A stretch of DNA of 64,000 nt, taken from NCBI GenBank assembly GCA_031409495.1, contig JANNXI010000201.1, positions 4,075 through 68,074 of the forward strand. Direction: 5' to 3'. This DNA is from JANMDR01 sp031409495. GTDB taxonomy: Bacteria > Pseudomonadota > Gammaproteobacteria > Burkholderiales > Usitatibacteraceae. The position numbers were made by a program, and so were the translations under genes. The notes beneath the pieces were generated by a model. That model made no database searches. It had not been told where the DNA came from and was given only the letters and a program-made list of their open reading frames with translations. Of the stretch, positions 17,378-25,711 are shown piece by piece (positions within the stretch are counted from its first letter, which is position 1; each line of letters begins with the position of its first letter).

Positions 17378-18235
17378 ATGCCTTTTCACTCTCAATATTT
17401 ATCGAGTCTGTCTAGACTTTGCGGCAGAGAGACTTGTGTACTTTGCGGAAGTCAAGCGCCACGCGCGTGCGACTCGATGATTATTGCAACAACCATCACT
17501 GCAAACACTTCTGAAAAAGCCAAGCCAACCTTAAGCCCAATTTTTTGCGCCCCCTGCCAGCAAAGCCTGCCGTTTCTAAACCCAAACGGCTGCCCGCAAT
17601 GCGCAATCGAAGATACTGGCGGTCACCTTTGCGGTGTGTGCATCGCCCACCCGCCAAAATTTGATTCCACCGTTGCCGCTTTCCGCTACCAATTTCCGCT
17701 GGATCGTTTGGTGCAGGATTACAAATTTAATGCAAATTTCGCGCTACTAGAATTATTTGCAACTGCGTTAGCGGACAGAATGATTGACGCGGGCAATGTG
17801 CCTAACGTGATTGTTCCCGTACCGTTGAGCCGCCAGCGGATTGCGTCACGCGGATTTAATCAGGCGGCGCTGTTGGCGGATGCGGTGGCGAAGAAACTGA
17901 ACGCGTCGCAAGTTGTACGGGTAGAAAAAAACTGGCTAGAAAAAGTGCGCGACACTCCCGCTCAAGCAGGGTTGCCGCTGGAAGCCAGACGACGCAATAT
18001 TCGCGATGCGTTCACCTTATCTGCATCCGGAGCAGCAACGCTGAAGGCGCAACCCAACCTAAAAATTGCCTTGCTTGACGACGTAATCACCACCGGGGCT
18101 ACTTTGAGCGAAGCTGCCAAAGTGCTTAAACATGCGGGAGCCCAGCATGTGACTGCAATCGTCGTCGCTCGCGTGCCACCGCCGAGGGCGAACACGCAAA
18201 TGCAGGTGTTGAGCGGCGGTAATTTAATCAGCTAA
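17378..18235 (+). CDS. comF: ComF family phosphoribosyltransferase-like protein
   Basis: 285 residues. The N-terminal Zn-ribbon-like Cys pairs (CVLCGS, FCAPC, GCPQC, LCGVC) and the C-terminal type I PRTase domain with IALLDDVITTGATLSEAA are the family signature. DNA-uptake-associated ComF/GntX proteins are cytoplasmic; the role in competence is known in Gram-positives and Haemophilus and inferred here. An inserted Thr/Ala-rich stretch (about 28-50) separates the first two Cys pairs. Ends 15 bases before copy E of the palindrome. Confidence 0.9.
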   Translation: MPFHSQYLSSLSRLCGRETCVLCGSQAPRACDSMIIATTITANTSEKAKPTLSPIFCAPCQQSLPFLNPNGCPQCAIEDTGGHLCGVCIAHPPKFDSTVAAFRYQFPLDRLVQDYKFNANFALLELFATALADRMIDAGNVPNVIVPVPLSRQRIASRGFNQAALLADAVAKKLNASQVVRVEKNWLEKVRDTPAQAGLPLEARRRNIRDAFTLSASGAATLKAQPNLKIALLDDVITTGATLSEAAKVLKHAGAQHVTAIVVARVPPPRANTQMQVLSGGNLIS

Positions 18236-18250
18236 GTGCGATTTGAAATG

Positions 18251-18283
18251 GCTGGAGACGCCCTATTTTAGGTCTTCTCCAGC
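18251..18283. repeat. 33-bp dispersed palindrome, copy E (intergenic, near-perfect)
   Basis: Left arm GCTGGAGACGCCC, centre TATTTTA, right arm GGTCTTCTCCAGC; pairing extends two more bases each side (18249-18285). It sits exactly between the convergent comF and tricorn-like genes, 15 bases from each stop codon, so it may end both transcripts. Confidence 0.92.
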
Positions 18284-18297
18284 CATTGCTTTTAACG

Positions 18298-21200
18298 CTA
18301 AAAAGACAACTTCGCCCGTTCCGGCTTTGCCGGCACTACCGGCTGCCATATCGGTTGCTTGGCAATTTTATCTTCCAAGTATTTAATCGCTGCTGCCAAT
18401 TGCGCGTCCTCCCCTTTGAATGTCGCGTGGGGTGGGTTGTCTACTTCGATGTCGGGCGTTACGCCGATACCTTCTACTACCCACTTATTTTCAGTCGGTG
18501 TTGATGCAAAGGTGCCGAGTTCGGCAGCGCGAACGATGCCGTTATCTACCAAGCGATTTCTATCGGACAACCAAATGCCAGCACCGGCTGTGCGTTTGCC
18601 GATGACGGTGGCGATACCTAGACGTTTGAGTGCTTCGGCCATGGTTTCGCCATCGGAATAGGTGTCGGCGTCGATAATGGCGACGACATGACCGGTGAAG
18701 GCTAACTGCTGGTTGTGGCGAATATTTTCGTCGTCGCGCGATTGCCAATAGAGCCATGCGCGGCGTTGTAGTTGGCTCACTATCCAGCTATCAATGGAGC
18801 CGCCGCCGTTGTTGCGTAGATCGAGGATGAGCCCTTCTTTTTGAAACGCGGGATGAAATTCGCGTGACCAGCGCGCGATGTCGTTGCCGCCCATCGCTTG
18901 CAAATGCACGTAGGCCAAGCGATTTTTGAATGCAGGGTTGATGGCGCGTTGCACGCGCTCACCGCGTTCACGTTCCCAGTTTAGGTAGCGCAGTTGGAAG
19001 TCACGCGGGGTGGTAACCGGGACCACGATGGTGGAAAATTCAGTTGCCGCTCCTGTAGTGTTGGTGCGCCGCACTTGCAATAGCACCTGCTTACCGGCTT
19101 GATTGCGCAGGTGCGATTCGATACGGTTGTTAGCGTCTAAATTTACGCCGTTCACCGCAGTGATGATGTCGCCCAAAGTGATGCCAGCGTCCGGCCTTGC
19201 CAATGGTGAACGTTCTTCTAGGAGCTCTGGATCACCGTTGAAAAACGCGTCTACGCGCACGCCGCCAGCAACCGGTACTAATGTTGCTGCTAAGCCCGCC
19301 GTGTCGATATCGTCATTACTCTTGCGGGTATCAGGGTTGCCTACTTGGCTGTGCAGGGCTGCGGCTTCGGACGCCATTTGTGCGAGCACGTCGGCTAGTT
19401 CAGATCGGTCGGTAAGCTTCTGAATGAAGGGCGCGTATTTTTGGCGCACGGCTTGCCAATCAGCACCGTGCATATTCACGTCCCAAAAGTAGTCGCGATG
19501 CATGCGCCATGCGTCGGTAAAAGTTTGCTGCCATTCGGCGCGCGGGTCTAGGGTGAAGCTCCAGTCTCGAAGATTGAGCGCAAATTTGGGTAAATCAGCG
19601 GGCGCCTTCGATGCGGCATCCACCACCCAAAAATCGGTGGCGCGCTCGTTCGTTCTGCGTAACAATATTTTTTTGCCGTCCGCAGAAATTTCATAGCTGC
19701 GCACATCATCTAAAAAAGTTTCGACCACCGGTGGCGTGTTGCCACCGGCCTCGATTGCGATGGTGCGTAAGTGGCGCTTGCGCTCAATAGAGGTGTCGCC
19801 TGACAATACATACAAGCGCTTGGCATCTACATTTAGCTCTGTGTAATTTCCAGCAGGAACAGGAACCTCGTAAAGCCTTGTAAATAGGCCATCTTCATCT
19901 ACTTGCGTGGACTTAGTTTCAGGCTTCGCTTCCACTTTTTTATCGCCCGCTTCTGTAAGTTTTGCAGCCGCGGCAGGCTTGGTTTGCAGCTCATTTTTTT
20001 GCGCAAATGGCCACTTTGCGGCCTTGTTTAACGCCACCGCGTAAATGCGCGATTGCTTATCAAAATAGGGCATGGGGTTGCGTTGTCCCCACGGGCTGCC
20101 AACGAGCGATTGCAAATTGCGATCTGACAGGAAATATAAAAACTGCCCATCGGGACTAAACGCCGCATGCTGCGAGATGTAGCGATCAGATGTGACTTTA
20201 ATGCGCTGGCGCGATTCTAAATTGAGCAAGTTAATTTGCGAAAAATAATTGGTGGTGGCGGCCGTAAATGCAATCCATTTACTGTCGGGTGAGAAACTTA
20301 TATGCTCCACTTCGGCTAAGCTCTCACGCAATAGCTCGCGGGTAGTTGGGGGCTTGGCGGTCACGTCCGTGACATAAAGTCGACGCTGCTTGTCGGTGTG
20401 CACAATGGTTTTGCCGTCGGGTGACACCGTAAAGCCGGTACGCAAAACATTCGCACCGAAGGTGAGTTGGCGTGCGACGGCTTTATCCACGCCGTTGGCG
20501 GGAAACTGCCAAAGCTCAAATTCGCCAGATGCATCTGAAAAGGCATAAATCGTTTTGCCATCGGGGGCAAAAGCCACATTGCGCAAGCGGGTTGCAGAGT
20601 CACGCGTGAGTTCAACGCGGCGCCCAGCCTCAACGGGCGTTGAAAATAGCTGTCCCCGCGCGTTTAAAGCCACTTTCTCGCCGTTTGGAGACAGTGCCAC
20701 GTCTGTAAGGAAGTCCAGTGGGTTTTTAATCCAGCGCGGACGTAATTGCATGAAGTCACTTTGCAAGCTGATCGGCACTTTTTTCAAACTATCGTCGGCT
20801 AACGTCAGCAACCAAATTTCACCTGCGAGTTGTAGAGCGATATGGTTGGCGCTGGCGGACGCCGCGCGAATATCGAAGTCTTTAAGTTTGGTGTGCTGCC
20901 GTAAATCTCCGCCGGCAGCGGTCATGGACCATACATTCATCGTGCCATCGCGGTCAGATAAAAAGTAGGCGCGACCTTGTGCGCACATCGGTTGACGATT
21001 AGTGGTTTCAATGCCCTTGGTTAAGTGTTGCGCCTCTGTATTATTGTTTGAAAATGCCCATATTTGCTGGGCACCGCCGCCTTTATAGCGTTTTACGTTA
21101 TCGCTAATTTGGCTTTGGCGTGCAAAAATAAGGCTGTTGTTTAAGTAGCAACCTTCAGCGGCTTCAGCCAACGGAATCGGTGTGCGCGCACCCGTTGTAG

Positions 21201-21633
21201 CATTGAGAACCACCAACCGCTGCTGTGGAAAACCGGAGTAACGATTGGTGCTGTAGAGCACATCTCCTGCAGGTGTATAGCCCGCCACCTTTGCCTGCGA
21301 GCCGCCGTCAAAGGTCAGCTGCTTCGGCACGCCACCGCTCAAAGGCATCGTATAAATTTCAGCAGAACCTTCAAAACGCCCTGAATACGCCACGCTTCGA
21401 CCATCCGGTGAAATGGCTGGCGTTAATTCTTCACCGACGTGCGAAGTCAGTCGTTGCGCCGTGCCGCCGTCAAGCGGCACCTTCCACAAATCGCCTTCGG
21501 CAACGAATACGATGGCGTCGTTAGATACAGCGGGCTGGCGGAAGTAGCCGAGGGATTGGGCAGCACTTGTAGTTGACAGTGTCGCGGCGAAGAAAAGAAA
21601 TGTGGCAGTTTTCTTAAGGCTTAGGATAGGCAT
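18298..21633 (-). CDS. Tricorn-type S41 peptidase with beta-propeller domains
   Basis: About 1111 residues from the ATG at 21633 (MPILSLKK), preceded by AGGTAC; a longer frame to 21714 lacks support. Signal peptide about 1-26 (ending STTSAAQ). Two propeller domains with TolB/WD-like repeats (SPDGRSVAYSGRF, SPDGKTIVHTD, SPDSKWIAFTA, SPDGQFLYFLSDRN) fill about 30-620. They are followed by a C1 domain with the His of the catalytic set (AWRMHRDYFWD), a PDZ domain (GITLGDIITAVNG) and the S41 core (LRNNGGGSIDSW, nucleophile in YSDGETMAE, GKRTAGAG). Exported, likely periplasmic, degrading oligopeptides. A Lys/Ala/Glu-rich low-complexity insert lies near residue 580. Confidence 0.92.
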   Translation of the reverse strand: MPILSLKKTATFLFFAATLSTTSAAQSLGYFRQPAVSNDAIVFVAEGDLWKVPLDGGTAQRLTSHVGEELTPAISPDGRSVAYSGRFEGSAEIYTMPLSGGVPKQLTFDGGSQAKVAGYTPAGDVLYSTNRYSGFPQQRLVVLNATTGARTPIPLAEAAEGCYLNNSLIFARQSQISDNVKRYKGGGAQQIWAFSNNNTEAQHLTKGIETTNRQPMCAQGRAYFLSDRDGTMNVWSMTAAGGDLRQHTKLKDFDIRAASASANHIALQLAGEIWLLTLADDSLKKVPISLQSDFMQLRPRWIKNPLDFLTDVALSPNGEKVALNARGQLFSTPVEAGRRVELTRDSATRLRNVAFAPDGKTIYAFSDASGEFELWQFPANGVDKAVARQLTFGANVLRTGFTVSPDGKTIVHTDKQRRLYVTDVTAKPPTTRELLRESLAEVEHISFSPDSKWIAFTAATTNYFSQINLLNLESRQRIKVTSDRYISQHAAFSPDGQFLYFLSDRNLQSLVGSPWGQRNPMPYFDKQSRIYAVALNKAAKWPFAQKNELQTKPAAAAKLTEAGDKKVEAKPETKSTQVDEDGLFTRLYEVPVPAGNYTELNVDAKRLYVLSGDTSIERKRHLRTIAIEAGGNTPPVVETFLDDVRSYEISADGKKILLRRTNERATDFWVVDAASKAPADLPKFALNLRDWSFTLDPRAEWQQTFTDAWRMHRDYFWDVNMHGADWQAVRQKYAPFIQKLTDRSELADVLAQMASEAAALHSQVGNPDTRKSNDDIDTAGLAATLVPVAGGVRVDAFFNGDPELLEERSPLARPDAGITLGDIITAVNGVNLDANNRIESHLRNQAGKQVLLQVRRTNTTGAATEFSTIVVPVTTPRDFQLRYLNWERERGERVQRAINPAFKNRLAYVHLQAMGGNDIARWSREFHPAFQKEGLILDLRNNGGGSIDSWIVSQLQRRAWLYWQSRDDENIRHNQQLAFTGHVVAIIDADTYSDGETMAEALKRLGIATVIGKRTAGAGIWLSDRNRLVDNGIVRAAELGTFASTPTENKWVVEGIGVTPDIEVDNPPHATFKGEDAQLAAAIKYLEDKIAKQPIWQPVVPAKPERAKLSF

Positions 21634-21654
21634 TTGTTGTACCTGACTGGTAAT

Positions 21655-21664
21655 GAAACGTTTC
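21655..21664 (-). promoter_or_regulatory. Palindromic operator-like site upstream of the tricorn-type gene
   Basis: GAAACGTTTC is a perfect 10-bp palindrome 22 bases before the start codon, of the kind bound by LacI/GalR-type regulators. TATACT lies about 15 bases further upstream on the minus strand. Candidate only. Confidence 0.35.
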
Positions 21665-21776
21665 GAAAGATAATGCTGAAGAATATAGTATAAAAAGTTG
21701 CGTGACTCGGGCACTATTTGTGCCTATTTAGTTGGCTCGCGAAGTCCAATAAAAATGGGCATCAATGGGTATTGTG

Positions 21777-21809
21777 CCCAGAGATGCCCTATTTTATTGC
21801 TTCTACAGC
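21777..21809. repeat. 33-bp dispersed palindrome, copy F (intergenic)
   Basis: Left arm CCCAGAGATGCCC, centre TATTTTA, right arm TTGCTTCTACAGC. The core GATGCCCTATTTTA is intact and the outer arms are drifted. It lies 15 bases after the ychF stop codon on the minus strand. Confidence 0.75.
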
Positions 21810-21823
21810 GTGCCGTGCAAAAC

Positions 21824-22909
21824 CTATACGTTAAATCTAAAGTGCATTACATCGCCGTCTTTTACAATATATTCTTTGCCTTCAACGCGCATTTTTCCGG
21901 TTTCTTTGCATTTGGCTTCGCCTCCTAAGGCAACGTAATCGTCATAGGCAATTACTTCAGCGCGAATGAAGCCGCGCTCAAAATCAGTGTGGATGACACC
22001 GGCAGCTTGTGGGGCGGTGGAGCCTTTGCGGACCGTCCAAGCGCGTACTTCTTTTACGCCAGCTGTGAAGTAGGTTTCTAAACCTAACAATGTGTAGGCC
22101 GCGCGAATAAGGCGATCTAGGCCGGGTTCAGTCATGCCGATGTCGGCCAGAAAAATATCTTTATCTTCTTGTTCAAGGTCGGCAATTTCGGCTTCAATTT
22201 TTGCGCAAATTGATACAACCGGTGCGCCTTCTTTTGCGGCGTGGGCTTTCACTAAATCTAGCAGCGGGTTGTTTTCAAAACCGCCTTCAATTACGTTAGC
22301 CACATACAAAACTGGCTTGGCGGTGATAAAGCAATAGGGCTTGATGATGGTCAATTGATCGGCATCTAGGCCCATCGAGCGCACGGGATTACCTTGGTCT
22401 AGGTGCTTTAACATCGGCTCTAAAATAGCGACTAATTTGATCGCATCTTTATCGCCAGCACGCGAATTTTTTTGTGCTTTGTGCAGTGCTTTTTCAGCCG
22501 TTGCCATGTCTGCCAGGGCTAATTCAGTGTCGATGACGGCGATGTCAGATAATGGATCAACCTTGCCCGCGACGTGTATCACGTTTGGATCATCAAAGCA
22601 GCGCACCACGTGCGAAATAGCATCGGTTTCACGAATGGTGGCTAAGAATTGGTTGCCCAGCCCTTCACCTTTCGATGCGCCCGCAACTAACCCTGCAATA
22701 TCAACAAACTCAACAATAGCGCATTGCACTTTTTGCGGTTTGACGATGGCAGATAACTTATCCATGCGCGGATCGGGTACTTCAACGATGCCAATGTTGG
22801 GCTCGATGGTGCAAAACGGGTAGTTTTCAGCGGCAATACCCGCTTTAGTTAAGGCATTAAACAAGGTGGATTTGCCTACATTGGGTAAGCCTACGATTCC
22901 GCATTTCAT
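21824..22909 (-). CDS. ychF: Redox-regulated ATPase YchF (Obg-like)
   Basis: 361 residues, near the family norm of 363. P-loop GLPNVGKST at the N terminus, NYPFCTIEPN, DIAGLVAGASKGEGLGN, and a C-terminal TGS domain (FTAGVKEVRAWTVRKGSTAPQAAGVIH, FIRAEVIAYDDY). Ribosome-associated ATPase/GTPase involved in translation and oxidative-stress control. Overlaps pth by 4 bases, the usual pth-ychF pair. Confidence 0.97.
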   Translation of the reverse strand: MKCGIVGLPNVGKSTLFNALTKAGIAAENYPFCTIEPNIGIVEVPDPRMDKLSAIVKPQKVQCAIVEFVDIAGLVAGASKGEGLGNQFLATIRETDAISHVVRCFDDPNVIHVAGKVDPLSDIAVIDTELALADMATAEKALHKAQKNSRAGDKDAIKLVAILEPMLKHLDQGNPVRSMGLDADQLTIIKPYCFITAKPVLYVANVIEGGFENNPLLDLVKAHAAKEGAPVVSICAKIEAEIADLEQEDKDIFLADIGMTEPGLDRLIRAAYTLLGLETYFTAGVKEVRAWTVRKGSTAPQAAGVIHTDFERGFIRAEVIAYDDYVALGGEAKCKETGKMRVEGKEYIVKDGDVMHFRFNV

Positions 22910-23634
22910 GGTGTTGCCTTTTTGATTAGTGATTCGGTATTGGGTGGTGATCTTGCCGGTGACGCTAACACTGAAGTTGTTGCGATTCCCGAAGCCACTA
23001 TTTTAGGTGCTTTCGGTGGCTTGGGTAGCTTGGCGATGGTTGGCTTGGTATGCAGTTTAAGCATGGCAGCTTCAAAGTCGCCAGTCGCCATTGTTTCCCA
23101 GATATCAATGCTTCGGTGCATGGCGTCTTCAATAGCGCGTGCTTCAGCTGTGCCGGGGCGCTGCAGCACATAGTCAACCACCTCGATGTGCGCGCCACCA
23201 TCGGCTTTCGCCAGTGCGCGCGGGTGGCCGATGCCTAAGCGTAAGCGCCAATAGTCGCGTGTGCCTAGGTGGGCATCGATATCCTTCAAACCGTTGTGGC
23301 CGCCATGGCTGCCGCCGAGTTTTAGTTTTGCGTCGCCTGCAGGCAGGTCAAGTTCATCATGTACGACTAAAATTTGTGCTGGCTCAATGCGATAAAACTT
23401 AGCTAACGCGCCCACTGCAAGGCCGGAACGGTTCATAAATGTGGATGGTTTTAGCAGCCAAAAAGTAGGTGTCTTTGCAACCAAACCTGAAAATTTTGAA
23501 TCAGCCCGAAACGCGCCATTAACGCGGCTCGCCAGTTGGTCTGCCCACCAAAATCCAGCATTGTGGCGGGTGTCTTCGTATTCGCGCCCCGGGTTGCCAA
23601 GGCCTACAACTAAGCTGATGGATGATGAAGGCAT
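22906..23634 (-). CDS. pth: Peptidyl-tRNA hydrolase
   Basis: 242 residues from the ATG at 23634 (MPSSSISLVVGLGNPG); a TTG 39 bases upstream falls inside the rplY terminator and is rejected. Frees peptides from stalled peptidyl-tRNA. Catalytic His in YEDTRHNAGFWW, Asp in VVHDELDLPAG, GGSHGGHNGLKDI and RLRLGIGHP are conserved. The C terminus runs about 45 residues past the usual end as a Pro/Lys/Ala-rich tail (KPTIAKLPKPPKAPK onwards), part of which is encoded by a candidate copy (R) of the 33-bp palindrome. Confidence 0.95.
   Translation of the reverse strand: MPSSSISLVVGLGNPGREYEDTRHNAGFWWADQLASRVNGAFRADSKFSGLVAKTPTFWLLKPSTFMNRSGLAVGALAKFYRIEPAQILVVHDELDLPAGDAKLKLGGSHGGHNGLKDIDAHLGTRDYWRLRLGIGHPRALAKADGGAHIEVVDYVLQRPGTAEARAIEDAMHRSIDIWETMATGDFEAAMLKLHTKPTIAKLPKPPKAPKIVASGIATTSVLASPARSPPNTESLIKKATP
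22986..23018. repeat. Candidate copy R of the 33-bp palindrome (inside the pth tail)
   Basis: GAAGCC, one extra A, then CTATTTTAGG matches the left arm and centre of copies C and E. The right arm is drifted (TGCTTTCGGTGGC). It encodes part of the non-family C-terminal tail of Pth (APKIVASG), a place where an insertion would be tolerated. Confidence 0.5.
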
Positions 23635-23662
23635 TCGATTAAGTGCTGAAGGGTAAATAAAA

Positions 23663-23690
23663 ATGCCCGCCAAAAATCTTCGGCGGGCAT
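23663..23690 (-). terminator. Terminator after rplY
   Basis: ATGCCCGCC pairs with GGCGGGCAT (9 bp, 10-base loop) and is followed on the minus strand by TTTTTATTT. It separates rplY from pth-ychF. Confidence 0.85.
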
Positions 23691-23723
23691 ATGCAAATCA
23701 GTGTTGCCGAGACTAAGGGAAAA

Positions 23724-24398
23724 TTATTTTTTCTTCGCCTTGTCTTCTTTTTTCTCCTCGTCTTTCGCTTTTTGGTTTGACGCTGGCACATCCGCAGCTG
23801 CGACGGTTGCACCTTCAACTTCAGCTACTGCGCCACGCGGGATGATGATAGTTGCAATAACCAAATCTTCACCACGATGCACGGCTGATTCCACACCTGT
23901 AGGCATCTTCACGTTGGATACGTGAATCGAGTGGCCTGTTGCTAAGTTAGTTAAGTCAACTTCGATAAATTCTGGAAGATCTTTCGGTAGGCAAGAAATA
24001 TCCAACTCGTTCAGCACGTGTGAAACAATACCGCCAGAAACTTTAACGCCAGGCGCTTTGTCTGCATTGATGAAATGCAAAGGCACTTTCATGTGCATTT
24101 TCTTACCTTCGTCTACACGCTGAAAGTCTAGGTGTAGTACGCGGTTTTTGAACGGGTGCATTTGCACGTCGCGCAATAGCGCTTTTTCAGATTTGCCATC
24201 AATGTGCAAATCAAGAATAGAAGCGTGAAACGCTTCGTTACGCAGCTTGTGGAAAATGTCGTTATGCAAAACTTCAATTAGCGCCGCTTCTTTTCCTGCA
24301 CCGTACAAAATGCCCGGTACTTTATCCGCATGACGTAGGCGGCGGCTCGCACCAGTGCCTTGAACGCTGCGGGTTGTTGCTTGGATTGCTATTTTCAT
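23724..24398 (-). CDS. rplY: 50S ribosomal protein L25 (CTC family)
   Basis: 224 residues from the ATG at 24398, behind GGAG. Binds 5S rRNA in the large subunit. The N-terminal L25 domain (SRRLRHADKVPGILYGAG, LRDVQMHPFKNRVLHLDFQRV) is followed by the TL5/CTC domain (VKVSGGIVSHVLNELDISCLPKDL) and ends in a Lys/Glu-rich tail. Between prs and pth, as in most betaproteobacteria. Confidence 0.96.
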   Translation of the reverse strand: MKIAIQATTRSVQGTGASRRLRHADKVPGILYGAGKEAALIEVLHNDIFHKLRNEAFHASILDLHIDGKSEKALLRDVQMHPFKNRVLHLDFQRVDEGKKMHMKVPLHFINADKAPGVKVSGGIVSHVLNELDISCLPKDLPEFIEVDLTNLATGHSIHVSNVKMPTGVESAVHRGEDLVIATIIIPRGAVAEVEGATVAAADVPASNQKAKDEEKKEDKAKKK

Positions 24399-24415
24399 GA
24401 TTGATACTCCAAAAT

Positions 24416-24439
24416 AAACCATTCGCGACCAAATGGTTT
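24416..24439 (-). terminator. Hairpin between prs and rplY
   Basis: AAACCATT pairs with AATGGTTT (8 bp, 8-base loop), followed on the minus strand by ATTTTGGAG, so the T-rich run merges with the rplY ribosome binding site. It may be a weak terminator for prs or a leader structure in front of rplY. Confidence 0.5.
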
Positions 24440-24502
24440 GTTACAAAAATGAACGGGGTTAATCGCTCATCTACTAAAAATCTGCTACTAAAACTACAAA
24501 AC

Positions 24503-25453
24503 TTAATCGGTAAACAACGAGCTTACAGAATCACCCTCAGAAATACGGCGCAGGGTTTCAGCCAGCAATTCTGCGGTGCTAATTTGTCTAATTTTTGTGC
24601 ACGCCTCTGCGGCGGCACTCAATGGGATAGTGTCGGTGACAACCAACTCATCAATTACCGAAGCGTTCAAGCGATCAATGGCGGGCCCCGACAAAACTGG
24701 GTGGGTACAGTAAGCAATTACCTTCGCAGCACCGCGCTCTTTTAGCGCACGCGCAGCCTCAGTTAGCGTGCCTGCGGTGTCGACAATGTCGTCCATAATT
24801 AAGCAAGTACGGCCCGACACATCACCAATAATATTCATCACCATCGACACGTTAGCGCGTGGACGGCGTTTGTCGATAATGGCTAATTCAGCATCAAGCT
24901 GCTTGGCAATCGCGCGGGCGCGGACCACACCGCCAACGTCAGGGGAAACCACGATAAGGTTTGGATAATCATGCTTCCACACGTCGCCCAATAAAATTGG
25001 CGTGGCGTAAATATTGTCGACCGGAATATCAAAGAAGCCCTGAATTTGATCCGCGTGCAAGTCCATGGTCAGCACACGATCAATACCCGCACCGGTAAGC
25101 ATATTGGCCACTACTTTTGCTGTAATTGCTACGCGGGCATTGCGGGGACGACGATCTTGTCGTGCGTACCCAAAATAGGGGATTGCGGCAGTGATACGGG
25201 CGGCTGACGAACGCTTTAAAGCGTCGGCCATCACCATAATTTCCATCAAATTGTCGTTGGTAGGGGCGCAGGTGGATTGTAGAATGCAAACATCTTTGCC
25301 GCGGACATTTTCGAGAATTTCTACCATCACTTCACCGTCGCTAAATTTGGCAACTTTAGCGCGACCAAGCTGTGTGCCCAAGCGACGTGCTACATCTCGA
25401 GCAAGCTTTAAGTTAGCGTTTCCGGCAAATACAGTGATGTTATCTAGCGCCAT
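24503..25453 (-). CDS. prs: Ribose-phosphate pyrophosphokinase
   Basis: 316 residues, standard length. Makes PRPP from ribose 5-phosphate and ATP for nucleotide, His and Trp synthesis. The flexible-loop segment YARQDRR, metal/ATP site TMDLHADQIQGFF and PRPP loop DDIVDTAGTLTEAA are present. In the conserved order ispE - tRNA-Gln - prs - rplY. Confidence 0.97.
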   Translation of the reverse strand: MALDNITVFAGNANLKLARDVARRLGTQLGRAKVAKFSDGEVMVEILENVRGKDVCILQSTCAPTNDNLMEIMVMADALKRSSAARITAAIPYFGYARQDRRPRNARVAITAKVVANMLTGAGIDRVLTMDLHADQIQGFFDIPVDNIYATPILLGDVWKHDYPNLIVVSPDVGGVVRARAIAKQLDAELAIIDKRRPRANVSMVMNIIGDVSGRTCLIMDDIVDTAGTLTEAARALKERGAAKVIAYCTHPVLSGPAIDRLNASVIDELVVTDTIPLSAAAEACTKIRQISTAELLAETLRRISEGDSVSSLFTD

Positions 25454-25607
25454 GGTTTGGAATTAGTGCGAAATAAAATCAGATTTGAATCGGAAAGGAG
25501 GGGGATTGCGCTGTTCCGATAGCTTCGGCAGTAGCATTAAGTCGGACGATTTTTGCAGGCACACAGAATAATGTGAACAAAGAAACTCAACAAAATACGG
25601 AAATAGT

Positions 25608-25682
25608 TGGCTGGGGCGGGAGGGATCGAACCTACGAATGCCGGAATCAAAATCCGGTGCCTTACCACTTGGCGACGCCCCA
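25608..25682 (-). tRNA. tRNA-Gln (anticodon TTG)
   Basis: A 75-base cloverleaf on the minus strand. The acceptor arm TGGGGCG (25676-25682) pairs with CGCCCCA (25612-25618), discriminator G, CCA encoded. Anticodon stem CCGGA/TCCGG with loop TTTTGAT gives anticodon TTG; the T-arm contains GGTTCGATCC. Located 29 bases after the ispE stop codon and before prs, its usual betaproteobacterial place. Confidence 0.97.
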
Positions 25683-25711
25683 ACTGAGGGATGCTACAAA
25701 CCACATACAAG

